A DNA stretch of 64,000 nt. It comes from JACCTU01 sp963700495 (GTDB taxonomy: Bacteria; Actinomycetota; Thermoleophilia; Gaiellales; Gaiellaceae). Each line of letters begins with the position of its first letter. Within the stretch, counting starts at the first letter, position 1. A program made the position numbers and the translations under genes. Where the stretch lies: the NCBI GenBank assembly GCA_963700495.1, contig CAVOXT010000004.1, forward strand, positions 124,001 to 188,000. Reading direction: 5' to 3'. Shown here piece by piece: positions 24,406-32,507 of this stretch. A model generated the notes under the pieces. It was given only the letters and a program-made list of their open reading frames with translations, was not told where the DNA came from and did not search any database.

Positions 24406-25683
24406 CTAGTTCAACGACACGAGCTCGCCGTGTGCCTCGAAGAGCTCGTCACTAGCCGCCCAGATCTCGTCGAGACCAACGTGCTGCCCCGAGACTCCAG
24501 GATCGACCGCGCACGCGAGCCGGATCAGCTCCGGCCTGCGCTCGAGGTAGCCGCGCACGGCGAGCTCGACCACGTTGAGGTACGCACGGTCGAGCGCGGC
24601 GAGCTGCGGCGGTAGCTCGCCGACCGGCTCGGCGTAGATGCCGGTGCCGTCCGCGACGCAGGGAACCTCGACGCAGGCGCCGTGCGGCAGGTTCGAGATC
24701 AGCCCGTCGTTGCGGACGTTGCCGTTGAAGTGGAACGGCTCACCCGTCTCGAGCGCGTGCACGATCTTTGGTGCGTACTCGTTGCCGGTCGAGGGCGCGA
24801 GCGGCACCGCGCCGCCGGCGAGGACGCGCTCGAACTCCGCGACGTTCTCGGCGCTCCGTCGCACGTACTCGTCGAGCGGGATGCGGAAGCGCTCGACCGC
24901 GTCGGGGTCGCCCAGGAACCACGGGACGTACTCGGCGACGTGCTCGCTCGACTCGGTGACGAAGTAGCCGAGCCGGCGAAACAGCTCGGCCCGGACTGTC
25001 CGCCCGACGCCGTCGGGGTCGGCCTCGATCGCCGCCGCGAGTCGCGGATACAGATCGCGTCCGTCCGCGTCCGCGAGGCGGAGGAAGAATGCGAGGTGGT
25101 TGACGCCGGCGACCAGGTGGTCGAGCTCGTCGACGGCGAGAAGGAGGCGAAGCTTCTCGGCCGTGTGTTGCACCGAGTGGCAGAGCCCGACGACGCGCTC
25201 GAGCGCCGTGCCCTCGTACACGGCCCAGCACAGCATCGCCATCGGGTTCGTGTAGTTGAGGAGCCACGCGTCCGGACACTCCTCGGCCATCTCACGTGCG
25301 GTCTCGCACACGACGGGGAACGTCCGGAGCGCGCGGAAGACGCCGCCGATGCCGAGCGTGTCGCCGATCGTCGCGCGGATCCCGTGCCGCTTCGGGATCT
25401 CGAAGTCGCGGAGCGTCGCCTCGTGGCCGCCGACCTGCACCGTGAAGAGGACGTAGTCGGCACCCTCGAGCGCCTCCCGGCGGTCGAGCGTCGTCCGCAC
25501 CGCGGCGCCGCGGCCGGAGTCGACCGCACGCACGAGCGCCTCTGCCGCCTCGAGCCGCCGGGAATCCACGTCGTGCAGCACGAGCTCGAGCGTGCCGTGC
25601 AGCGCCGGGTAGGCCAGCAGGTCTTCGACGAGGGTCCGGGTGAATGTGACCGACCCCGCGCCGACGAACACAACGCGTGGCAT
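24406..25683 (-). CDS. Family 4 glycosidase (alpha-galactosidase/6-phospho-glucosidase type)
   Basis: 425 aa. GH4 enzymes cleave glycosides by NAD+ and Mn2+-dependent oxidation-elimination. Rossmann start RVVFVGAGSVTFTRTLVEDLL; conserved YVLFTVQVGGHEATLRDFEIPKRHGI and ADTLGIGG-type region (GDTLGIGGVFRALRT); WLLNYTNPMAM; metal ligands Cys in VGLCHSVQ and His in VNHLAFFL. GNEYAPKIVHALETGEPFHFNGNV is typical of the alpha-galactosidase/alpha-glucuronidase branch. ATG 25683 lies 4 bases after the aldo/keto reductase stop. Confidence 0.93.
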   Translation of the reverse strand: MPRVVFVGAGSVTFTRTLVEDLLAYPALHGTLELVLHDVDSRRLEAAEALVRAVDSGRGAAVRTTLDRREALEGADYVLFTVQVGGHEATLRDFEIPKRHGIRATIGDTLGIGGVFRALRTFPVVCETAREMAEECPDAWLLNYTNPMAMLCWAVYEGTALERVVGLCHSVQHTAEKLRLLLAVDELDHLVAGVNHLAFFLRLADADGRDLYPRLAAAIEADPDGVGRTVRAELFRRLGYFVTESSEHVAEYVPWFLGDPDAVERFRIPLDEYVRRSAENVAEFERVLAGGAVPLAPSTGNEYAPKIVHALETGEPFHFNGNVRNDGLISNLPHGACVEVPCVADGTGIYAEPVGELPPQLAALDRAYLNVVELAVRGYLERRPELIRLACAVDPGVSGQHVGLDEIWAASDELFEAHGELVSLN

Positions 25684-25687
25684 ATGA

Positions 25688-26620
25688 CTAGGCGGAGTCG
25701 AGGATCGTGCGGAGCGCGCGCAGGTCCTGCTCGTCGGGTTCCCAGTCTCCCGCTGCGGCGTTCGCCCGCACCTGCTCGGGTTTCGTCGCGCCCGCGATCA
25801 CGGACGCGATCGCCGGCTGCGCCGCCAGTCCGCCGATCGCGACGTCGAGGAGGGACCGGCCGCGCGCCTCTGCGAATTCCTCGAGCGCCTCGACCCGGTC
25901 GAAGACATCGTCGGTCAGCCGCTCCGGACGCGTCGCGAGACGCGTGCCGGCCGGCGCGGGCCGCGCACGCCGGTACTTGCCCGTCAAGAGACCGCTCGCG
26001 AGAGGGAAGTACGGCAGCACGCCGATCCCCAGCCGCTCGCACGTCGGTAGGAGCTCCTCCTCTGCTTCGCGCTCGAGCAGCGAGTACTGGTTCTGCGCGC
26101 TGGCGAAGCGAGCCCAGCCGCGCTCGTGCGCGATCTCCTCCGCCTCGACGACCTGCCGCCCGTCGAAGTTCGACGAGCCGATGAAGCGCACCTTGCCCTC
26201 GTCGACGAGCTCGTTGAGCGCGCCGAGCGTCTCCTCGATCGGCGTCACTCCGTCGGGCCGGTGGTACTGGTAGAGGTCGATCCAGTCGGTGCGCAGCCGC
26301 TTCAGCGACGCGGCGAGGGCCTCCCGGATGTATTCGCGCGAGCCGCGGTTCGCCGGTGCGTCGTCGGACATCGCATGCCCGAACTTCGTGGCGAGGACGA
26401 CCTTGTCGCGCCGTCCCTTCAGCGCCTTGCCGAGCGCCTCCTCGCTACCGCCCCGGTCACCGTAGACGTCGGCCGTGTCGAGGAGCGTGACGCCGACCTC
26501 GAGTGCGGCGTCGACGACCGCGCGCGTTCCCCGCTCGTCGACCCGCGAGCCGAAGTTGTTGCACCCGAGGCCGACGATCGAGACCTCAGGTCCAGAGCGG
26601 CCGAGACGGCGGTACCGCAT
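25688..26620 (-). CDS. Aldo/keto reductase
   Basis: 310 aa, NADPH-dependent oxidoreductase (beta/alpha)8 barrel. Start RYRRLGRSGPEVSIVGLGCNNFG. Catalytic residues: Asp and Tyr in LLDTADVYGDRGGSE, Lys in VVLATKFG, His in LYQYHRPDG. The C-terminal cofactor segment is IASVIAGATKPEQVRANAAAGDW. First gene of the sugar-related operon with GH4; it may reduce or oxidise the released sugar. Confidence 0.93.
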   Translation of the reverse strand: MRYRRLGRSGPEVSIVGLGCNNFGSRVDERGTRAVVDAALEVGVTLLDTADVYGDRGGSEEALGKALKGRRDKVVLATKFGHAMSDDAPANRGSREYIREALAASLKRLRTDWIDLYQYHRPDGVTPIEETLGALNELVDEGKVRFIGSSNFDGRQVVEAEEIAHERGWARFASAQNQYSLLEREAEEELLPTCERLGIGVLPYFPLASGLLTGKYRRARPAPAGTRLATRPERLTDDVFDRVEALEEFAEARGRSLLDVAIGGLAAQPAIASVIAGATKPEQVRANAAAGDWEPDEQDLRALRTILDSA

Positions 26621-26646
26621 AGGGCCGCCAGACTAACGCGGCGGCC

Positions 26647-26784
26647 CTATGCGCAGGCGGGAAGTCGCGGCTCCGCGTCGTCGCCGTCGTCGTGCTCGAG
26701 CGCGTCGAGGTCGAGCATGACCTCGGCGATCTCCTCGACCAGCTCGCGAACCCTCGTGTCGAACTGCTTCGGTGCCGGATACAT
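26647..26784 (-). CDS. Small acidic hypothetical protein
   Basis: 45 aa (MYPAPKQFDTRVRELVEEI...). A helical, acidic protein, with AEVMLDLDALEHDDGDDAEP near the end. AAAGG lies 8 bases before ATG 26784; the frame is open further up but lacks that site. It starts 38 bases after the FAD oxidase gene on the same strand and may be co-transcribed. No known family. Confidence 0.45.
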   Translation of the reverse strand: MYPAPKQFDTRVRELVEEIAEVMLDLDALEHDDGDDAEPRLPACA

Positions 26785-26822
26785 CGAACTGCCTTTCCGT
26801 TCGCTTTCCCTCATGACGAACA

Positions 26823-28190
26823 TCAGGCCGGGCTTCTTCCCTCCGCCGTCACGACCTTGCCCGGGTTGAGGATCCCGTTGGGGTCGAACACCTGCTTGAG
26901 CGCACGGAGGTACGGGACGAGGTCGCCGTGCTCGCGCTCGAGGTAGCCGAGCTTCCCGATGCCGATCCCGTGCTCGCCCGTCGACGTGCCGCCCCGCTCG
27001 AGCGCCCAGTCGACGAGCTCGGCGTAGAGCGCCCGCGCACCGGCCACCTCGGCGGGATCGTCCGGGTCGACCGTCAGTGCGAGGTGGAAGTTGCCGTCGG
27101 CCGCGTGGGCGATGATCGCCGCGGGGATCCCGCGCCGGTCGGCGCACGCGCGTCCGTGCTCGACGGCGGCGGGCAGAACCGACAGCGGGACGCAGACGTC
27201 GGTCGCGAACCAGCGCTTGCCGGGCGCCTGCGCGCTGACGGCGAACGCCGCGTGGTGCCTGGCCTCCCAGAGGCGAGTGCGGGCCTCGGTCGACGTCTCC
27301 GACTCGAACGCGAGGACACCTTCCCAGCCGAACACCTCGCGCGCCGACGCAATCTCCTCGTCGCCGCCGTCGAGCTCGACGAAGAGGCTGGGTGCCTCGG
27401 TGTAGTCGGTGCCCTTGTACGCGTTGACCGCGCGGAGCGTCTCCTCGTCGAGCAGCTCGCAGCGCGTCACCGTGAGACCCGCACCGACGAGCGCGACGGC
27501 CGAGCGGCACGCGGCACCGACGTCGGGGAACGTGGCCCGAACGACGACCGGGCGCTCGGGGAGGCCGTGCAGCCGGAGCGTCAGCTCGGTGATCACGCCG
27601 AGCGTGCCCTCGGAGCCGACGAAGAGCGAGCGGAGGTCGTAGCCGGCGGAGGTCTTGACCGTGCGCGAGCCAGGCCGGATCGTCGTCCCGTCCGCGAGCA
27701 CGACCTCGAGCGCGAGCACGTTCGAGCGCATGCCGCCGTAGCGAACGGTCGTGGTCCCGCTCGCGTTCGTCGCCGCCATGCCGCCGAGTGACGCGTCGGC
27801 CCCGGGATCGACCGGGAACCACAGTCCGTGCTCGGCGATTGCCGCGTTCAGCTCGCTCCGCAGCAGACCCGGCTGGACTCGTGCCTGGAGGTCGCCCGGG
27901 AGCACCTCGAGCACCTGGTTGAGGTGCGCCAGGTCGAGCGAGAGCCCTCCGGCCGCCGGGATCACGTGCCCTTCGAGCGAGGTGCCGGCGCCGAACGGGG
28001 TGACGGGCACGCCCCGCTCGTTCGCCCAGGCGAGCACGAGCGCGACGTCCTCGGTCGACTCCGGCAGGACGACGGCGTCGGGCAGGCGCCGCGGGTGGTA
28101 GCTCAGGTCGCCCGAGTGCTGCTCGAGCACCGACTCGCCGGTCGAGACCTTTCGGTCGTCGCCGAGCAGCGACACGAGCTCATCCCGCAC
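26823..28190 (-). CDS. FAD-linked oxidase (D-lactate dehydrogenase/glycolate oxidase GlcD family)
   Basis: 455 aa, GTG start. FAD-binding type 4 domain: LPDAVVLPESTEDVALVLAWANERGVPVTPFGAGTSLEGHVIPAAGG and VDPGADASLGGMAATNASGTTTVRYG. C-terminal substrate domain with HAADGNFH, TGEHGIGIGKLGYLEREHG and DPNGILNPGK, all hallmark motifs. It oxidises a 2-hydroxy acid such as D-lactate or glycolate. No iron-sulfur partner is nearby, so a single-subunit D-lactate dehydrogenase is most likely. Divergent from the gene at 28202 with only 11 bases between. Confidence 0.92.
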   Translation of the reverse strand: MRDELVSLLGDDRKVSTGESVLEQHSGDLSYHPRRLPDAVVLPESTEDVALVLAWANERGVPVTPFGAGTSLEGHVIPAAGGLSLDLAHLNQVLEVLPGDLQARVQPGLLRSELNAAIAEHGLWFPVDPGADASLGGMAATNASGTTTVRYGGMRSNVLALEVVLADGTTIRPGSRTVKTSAGYDLRSLFVGSEGTLGVITELTLRLHGLPERPVVVRATFPDVGAACRSAVALVGAGLTVTRCELLDEETLRAVNAYKGTDYTEAPSLFVELDGGDEEIASAREVFGWEGVLAFESETSTEARTRLWEARHHAAFAVSAQAPGKRWFATDVCVPLSVLPAAVEHGRACADRRGIPAAIIAHAADGNFHLALTVDPDDPAEVAGARALYAELVDWALERGGTSTGEHGIGIGKLGYLEREHGDLVPYLRALKQVFDPNGILNPGKVVTAEGRSPA

Positions 28191-28201
28191 ACTCCGAGCG
28201 T

Positions 28202-28564
28202 ATGCGACGGCTCCCGGACGAGCACCGGCGACTGACCGAGGCGAAGGAGCGGCTCGACCGCCTCGATCTCTACGACCGCCCGGTCTCGCTCCGCGGCGTG
28301 CGCGCGCTCGTTGCCCCGGAGTTCTTCCGCATCCCCGGCTTCCGCCGCTACCACGGCTACGCGCTCTGGAGGACGATCCTCGTCCGCAATCCAGACGCCT
28401 CCGGCGACCTGCTCACGCACGAGCTCTGCCACGTCTGGCAGGCGCAGCGGCGGCCGCTCGCCCAGCTCTGGGCGTGGCTGCGCTACCGGTACCGCCAGAA
28501 CCCGTTCGAGCGCGAGGCGCGCAGCGCGGTGGACTCGACGCGATCGACGAGCTCCGGCGCATAG
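28202..28564 (+). CDS. Small HExxH-like protein
   Basis: 120 aa. A putative minimal zincin: SGDLLTHELCHVWQAQRRPLAQLWAWLRYRYRQNPFEREAR. HELCH matches HExxH and the following aromatic/Arg-rich helix recalls DUF4157-like domains. The final residues (STRSTSSGA) are low complexity and may come from a frame slip near 28535. Metal binding or peptidase activity is inferred. The OLD nuclease gene starts 28 bases downstream. Confidence 0.6.
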   Translation: MRRLPDEHRRLTEAKERLDRLDLYDRPVSLRGVRALVAPEFFRIPGFRRYHGYALWRTILVRNPDASGDLLTHELCHVWQAQRRPLAQLWAWLRYRYRQNPFEREARSAVDSTRSTSSGA

Positions 28565-28592
28565 CGGCCGCCGCTTGGGGTACACGTTCACC

Positions 28593-29804
28593 GTGAACCT
28601 TCTCGACCGCGTCTCCATCCACGGCTTCCGCAGCGCGCGCGACGTCGAGCTCGAGCCTCGGAAGATCTGCGCGCTCGTCGGCGAGGCCTCGAGCGGGAAG
28701 TCGACCGTGCTGACCGCGATCTGGATGCTGCTCGAGGCCGGCGCGCCGGTCCCGAACGGGACGGACATCTCGCACGGTGCCAACAGCGGGCGCATCAGGC
28801 TCGAGGCGGAGTCGGCCGGCAGGACGTACTTCCTCGACGCCCGGCCGCCCGCAACGCTGAATCTGAACCGCGAGGACGCGCCTCCGGTGCTCTTCCTCCC
28901 GGCGTCGCGTCGCGGCCGCGACCTCGTCTCGATCGCGTCCCACCCGAGGGCGGCGAAGGCGGCGGAGGTCGTCCGGTCGATCGCCACCAGCGAGGGCGGC
29001 TCAGCGGCGATCGAGGCCGTCGAGCGCCTCCTCGACGCACGAGTTCGGGGACTCGTCATGTTGATCGAGGAGCCGGAGCTCTACCTGAGCCCGCAGGCGC
29101 AGCGGCACCTCTACCGGCTGCTGCGAGGGCTCGCCGACCGCGGCAACCAGATCTTCTACTCGACCCACGCGTCGACGTTCCTCAGCGTCGCGCACCTCGA
29201 CGAGCTGGCGCTCGTCCGGCGCCGAGCCGGGGTGGGAATGGCGCTCTGGCAGCCGCCACCGCTGCCGTCGGACGAGAGCTTTCGCGCGCTCGCCGAGTTC
29301 GACGCCGAGCGCGCGGAGATCTTCCTCTCGCGGGCCGTTCTGCTCGTGGAGGGGGTGACGGAGAAGCTCGCATTCCCGTTCGTGTTCGAGGCGCTCGGCT
29401 ACGAGCCCGACCGCGAAGGGATCCTCGTGCTCGAGACAGGCGGCAAGGCGAACGTGCCGCTCTTCGCTCGGATCTGCAACGAGTGCGGAATCCCGTACGT
29501 CGTCGTGCACGACCGCGACGCGCCGCGCGGCGACGCGCCGAACGAGTCGGAACGCATTACGAACCGCGCCATCGCGGAGGTCGCCGGAAAGGGGCGGGTG
29601 GTGCAGCTGATCCCGGACTTCGAGGGTGTGATCGGGCTCACGCAGCGAAGCCGCCGCGCCCGGAAGCCCGAGCGTGCCTACCGGCGGTTCAGCGGCCGGC
29701 GGCCCGTGCCGGCCGAGCTCGTCGACGCGGTCGAGCGCGTCGTCGCCGCGGCCCGCGGCGAGAAGCGGAGAGGCCCCGGCCCGAAGCCGCGGGACCGGGC
29801 CTAG
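28593..29804 (+). CDS. OLD-family ATP-dependent nuclease-like protein (AAA + TOPRIM)
   Basis: 403 aa from GTG 28593. N-terminal ABC-type ATPase: VSIHGFRSARDVELEPRKICALVGEASSGKSTVLTA with Walker A GEASSGKST; Walker B/D-loop VMLIEEPELYLSPQAQRHLYRLL; and YSTHAS (H-loop). C-terminal TOPRIM: SRAVLLVEGVTEKLAFPFVFEALG and YVVVHDRDAP supply Glu and Asp for metal. Compact compared with 550-600 aa for many OLD proteins; the coiled-coil insertion is short. Such proteins act in DNA repair or phage defence. Ends in CTAG shared with the next gene. Confidence 0.88.
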   Translation: MNLLDRVSIHGFRSARDVELEPRKICALVGEASSGKSTVLTAIWMLLEAGAPVPNGTDISHGANSGRIRLEAESAGRTYFLDARPPATLNLNREDAPPVLFLPASRRGRDLVSIASHPRAAKAAEVVRSIATSEGGSAAIEAVERLLDARVRGLVMLIEEPELYLSPQAQRHLYRLLRGLADRGNQIFYSTHASTFLSVAHLDELALVRRRAGVGMALWQPPPLPSDESFRALAEFDAERAEIFLSRAVLLVEGVTEKLAFPFVFEALGYEPDREGILVLETGGKANVPLFARICNECGIPYVVVHDRDAPRGDAPNESERITNRAIAEVAGKGRVVQLIPDFEGVIGLTQRSRRARKPERAYRRFSGRRPVPAELVDAVERVVAAARGEKRRGPGPKPRDRA

Positions 29805-30388
29805 GAGCGCCGGATCGCCGCGAACACGGTCGCCGGCAGCCTGCGCCGAGATGTTCGCAGCGCCTCGTGGAGTGCCGCCGACGCATCGGTGTGAACGCCG
29901 TCACCGTGGCCGACGAGGATGTGCTCGGGGTAGACGCTTCGCAGCGAGCGCGGCGGACGGAGTCGCAGCAGCGGATGGACGCCGAGCCGGTCGCCCCGGG
30001 CGCAGAAGAAGCCGATCGTGCCGAGCGCGTCCGCGCAGGCGAGCACGCGACGCTCGGGCCACCAGAGCGCCACCTCGCGCCAGAGCCGGTTCCGCCTCAC
30101 GGGCAGGAACGCGAACGGCGCGCCCTCGACGGCCGCCGAGGGGACACGATGATGCGGGATGCCGAGCGTCGAGGCGACCGCCGCGCAATCGCGCTCGTGG
30201 CGGTCGAGCAACTGGAGCACCCCCCGCGGCTCGCCGAGCTCGCGCGCGCGCAGCTCCGCGGCGGGCCACGCGACCGGGTCGACGATCCACACGCCGCCGT
30301 CGGCGACGAGCGCGTGGGAGGTGCGGCGCGCCCGCGCGCCGTCGTCGATCCACCCGAAGCCGAAGTCTTGCTCGTCGCAGAAGCGCAT
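29801..30388 (-). CDS. Metallo-hydrolase-like (MBL-fold-like) protein
   Basis: 195 aa from ATG 30388 (RFCDEQDFGFGWIDDGARARRTSHAL). The order resembles a reduced metallo-beta-lactamase fold: GVWIVDPVAWPAAELRARE, VLQLLDRHERDC in the place of HxHxDH, WWPERRVLACADALGT and HILVGHGDGVHTDASAALHEAL. Several ligands are altered, so catalysis is doubtful. It lies 14 bases after the pdxH stop on the same strand and may be its partner in one transcript. Confidence 0.6.
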   Translation of the reverse strand: MRFCDEQDFGFGWIDDGARARRTSHALVADGGVWIVDPVAWPAAELRARELGEPRGVLQLLDRHERDCAAVASTLGIPHHRVPSAAVEGAPFAFLPVRRNRLWREVALWWPERRVLACADALGTIGFFCARGDRLGVHPLLRLRPPRSLRSVYPEHILVGHGDGVHTDASAALHEALRTSRRRLPATVFAAIRRS

Positions 30389-30402
30389 TCGCTGCCTCGA
30401 GC

Positions 30403-31004
30403 TTACGGAGCGAGCCGTTCGAGCACCCACACCCGATCGTCCCGTCGGTAACCGGAGTCGATCGTGGAGACGATCTTCGCGGTGCTGCCAGAACTCCCAG
30501 ACTGACGGCTCGAGGCGAAAGCCGCCCCATGCCGGCCGGCCGCGGCGGCGCGTCGCCGTGGCGGGCGCTGACCTCCGCGGCGAGCGCCTCGAGCTCGTCA
30601 CGGTCCCGGACGACCTCGCTCTGCGGCGAGGCGGCGGCGCTGATGCGGCTGCCACCCGGGCGGGTCGCCCAGTACGCGTCCGACTCCGCCGCTTCGAGGC
30701 GCGCGACGGTGCCCTCGACCCTGACCTGGCGGCCGAGCGGCTGCCAGTAGACGAGCAGCGCGGCATGCGGATTCGCCGCCAGCTCGCGGCCCTTGCGGCT
30801 CTCGTAGCCGCTGAAGAAGGCCAACCCTCGCTCGTCGACGCTCTTGAGCAGCACCATCCTTGCGGACGGCGCGCCGTCCGGTGCCGCAGTGGCGAGGGCG
30901 ACCGCATCGAGGGCCGGGATTCCCGCAGACCTCGCGTCCCCGAGCCAGCGCTCGAACTGGCGCAGAGGATCGCGCTCGGCGTCCTGCTCCAGAAGCTCCG
31001 CCAC
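30403..31004 (-). CDS. pdxH: Pyridoxamine/pyridoxine 5'-phosphate oxidase (frameshifted)
   Basis: Makes pyridoxal 5'-phosphate using FMN and O2. The N-terminal part reads DPLRQFERWLGDARSAGIPALDAVALATA, SARMVLLKSVDERGLAFFSGYESRKGRELAANPHAALLVYW and the FMN/substrate segment GRQVRVEGTVARL. The C-terminal part (WGGFRLEP, EFWQHREDRLHDR, RDDRVWVLERLAP) lies in two other phases, with breaks near 30530 and 30450. Total 200 codons, the usual size. GTG 31004 begins VAELLEQDAERD; an ATG at 31055 is possible but overlaps the arsR operator. Divergent from arsR. Confidence 0.88.
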
Positions 31005-31047
31005 CCGGCGAGCGTAGACGGTGACGCCGACTTGACGAGCCGCCTTT

Positions 31048-31080
31048 GTAAGCATACACTTACGGTAAGTTATGACTTAC
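31048..31080 (+). promoter_or_regulatory. Tandem dyad operator overlapping the arsR start codon
   Basis: Two copies of GTAAG-N6-CTTAC separated by one base: 31048-31063 and 31065-31080. The inner halves also form CTTAC-G-GTAAG. The second spacer (ttATGa) contains the arsR start codon at 31072. The layout suggests that a bound ArsR dimer pair would block both transcription and the start site, and could also affect the divergent pdxH promoter. Binding is inferred. Confidence 0.7.
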
Positions 31081-31389
31081 GCGTTGGCGATGAATGCGCT
31101 GGGCGACGGGACTCGACGGCTGATCCTCGAGCGGCTCCGTGAGGGACCACGGGCGGTTGGCGAGCTGGCGGCGGAGCTGCCCGTCAGCCGGCCGGCGGTC
31201 TCGCAGCACCTGCGCGTGTTGAAGGAGGCGGGCCTCGTGACCGAACGCAGGAACGGCACGCGCCACCTCTACCGGGTCGACACCGACGGCCTGGCCGAGG
31301 TGCGCGACTATCTCGAGAGCTTCTGGTCCGACGTGCTGGCCGCCTTCGAGGCGGCCGCCGAGGCGGAGGCGGAAACGGAGGACGAATGA
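31072..31389 (+). CDS. ArsR family transcriptional regulator
   Basis: 105 aa winged-helix regulator: MNALGDGTRRLILERLREGPRAVGELAAELPVSRPAVSQHLRVLKEAGLVTERRNGTRHLYRVD. It lacks the metal-binding ELCVCDL motif of metal sensors, and ends in an acidic Ala/Glu tail. Followed by an SRPBCC protein with ATGA overlap, a common pairing in which ArsR-type regulators control an AHSA1-like gene. No Shine-Dalgarno sequence; the tandem operator occupies that place. Confidence 0.93.
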   Translation: MTYALAMNALGDGTRRLILERLREGPRAVGELAAELPVSRPAVSQHLRVLKEAGLVTERRNGTRHLYRVDTDGLAEVRDYLESFWSDVLAAFEAAAEAEAETEDE

Positions 31390-31823
31390 CCCCGCAGGCG
31401 ACGGAGATTGACGCGGTTCGCAAGAGCGTCGTGGTTCCGCTGCCCGTGGAGAAGGCCTTCCGCCTCTTCACGGACGGCATCAACAGCTGGTGGCCCTTCG
31501 ACTCGCACTCGATCGGCGGCGACAAGACGGAGGCGGCCGTGTTCGACACCGATGCGAAGCGGCTTTACGAGCGTGACGCCGACGGCTCCGAGCACGACTG
31601 GGCCGACATCACCGCCTGGGATCCCCCCAACCGGTTCCTGCTCGCCTGGCGGGTCAACCCGGCGGCGACCGGAACCGAGGTCGAGGTGCGCTTCGCGTCA
31701 GAGGGCGAGGGCACGCGGGTCGACCTCGAGCACCGCGGCTGGGAGCAGGCGGGCGCGCCGGACCGCTCCAGCTACGACGAGGGCTGGGCTCACGTGCTCG
31801 GCAAGTTCGCGGCTCGGGCCTAG
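31386..31823 (+). CDS. SRPBCC/AHSA1 domain protein
   Basis: 145 aa hydrophobic-cavity START-like protein: IDAVRKSVVVPLPVEKAFRLFTDGINSWWPFDSHSIGGDKTE, then DITAWDPPNRFLLAWRVNP, TEVEVRFASEGEGTRVDLEHRGWE and YDEGWAHVLGKFAARA, matching the Activator of Hsp90 ATPase 1-like branch. Ligand unknown. Overlaps arsR by 4 bases; its stop shares CTAG with the convergent ankyrin gene. Confidence 0.92.
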   Translation: MTPQATEIDAVRKSVVVPLPVEKAFRLFTDGINSWWPFDSHSIGGDKTEAAVFDTDAKRLYERDADGSEHDWADITAWDPPNRFLLAWRVNPAATGTEVEVRFASEGEGTRVDLEHRGWEQAGAPDRSSYDEGWAHVLGKFAARA

Positions 31824-32486
31824 CGTCGTTCGCGGAGCAGGGCTGCGACGTCCTCGTGGCCCTGCTCCTCGGCGATCGACAGCGCCGTCCGGCCGTCGTC
31901 GGTCGCGAGGCTCGGATCGGCGCCGTGCTCGAGCAGGTCGCGTGCCATCCGGGCGTCGCCGTTCTGCGCGGCGGCGTGGAGCGCGACGAAGCCTCCGCTC
32001 TGGCGCGCGTTCGCGTCCGCGCCGGCGGCCAGCATGAGCTGCACGATCTCGGCGCCGTTGACGGGTGACGCGGCGCCGCTGTGGAGCGGCGTGACGTTGC
32101 CGAAGGTCGGCGACACCGCGTGCACGTCGGCGCCGCGCTCGAGCAGCAGCGCCGCCGCCTCCGGTTGACCGAAGAACGCCGCGAAGTGGAGCGGCGTACC
32201 GCGGTCGGCCGACCACGCGTTCGCGAGCGTCGGGTCGGCGTCGAGAAGCGCGCGGAGGCGTTCGGCGTCGCCGAGCGTCGCCGCCTCGAAGACGTCGAGC
32301 TCGCCGAGCGCGTCCCGCAAAGCCGCTCGTGATCTCCGGCGGCGCGCCGTGGTAGCGGGAGAGCATCAGCGCGGAAACACCGTTCTCGTCGCGGGAGGCG
32401 GCCAGGCTCGGATCCGCCGCGACGAGCCCGTTGACGCGAGCGGTGTCGCCCTCCTTCACAGCAGCGATGAGCTCGGTTGTCTGCAT
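31820..32486 (-). CDS. Ankyrin repeat protein (one frameshift)
   Basis: About 222 codons with five to six ankyrin repeats: TELIAAVKEGDTARVNGLVAADPSL, DVFEAATLGDAERLRALLDADPTLANAWSADRGTPLHFAAFFGQPEAAALLLERGADVH, VTPLHSGAASPVNGAEIVQLMLAAGADANARQSGGFVALHAAAQNGD and ARDLLEHGADPSLATDDGRTALSIAEEQGHEDVAALL (all partial). Phase changes once near 32325. Mediates protein-protein contacts; partner unknown. Divergent from marR across a 17-bp palindrome. Confidence 0.88.
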
Positions 32487-32488
32487 GG

Positions 32489-32505
32489 TTAGTTAGGCTA
32501 ACTAA
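32489..32505. promoter_or_regulatory. MarR-type operator
   Basis: Perfect palindrome ttagttag-g-ctaactaa, centred in the 21-base space between the divergent ankyrin and marR start codons. Its size and position fit a MarR dimer site that regulates both genes. Confidence 0.75.
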
Positions 32506-32507
32506 GT

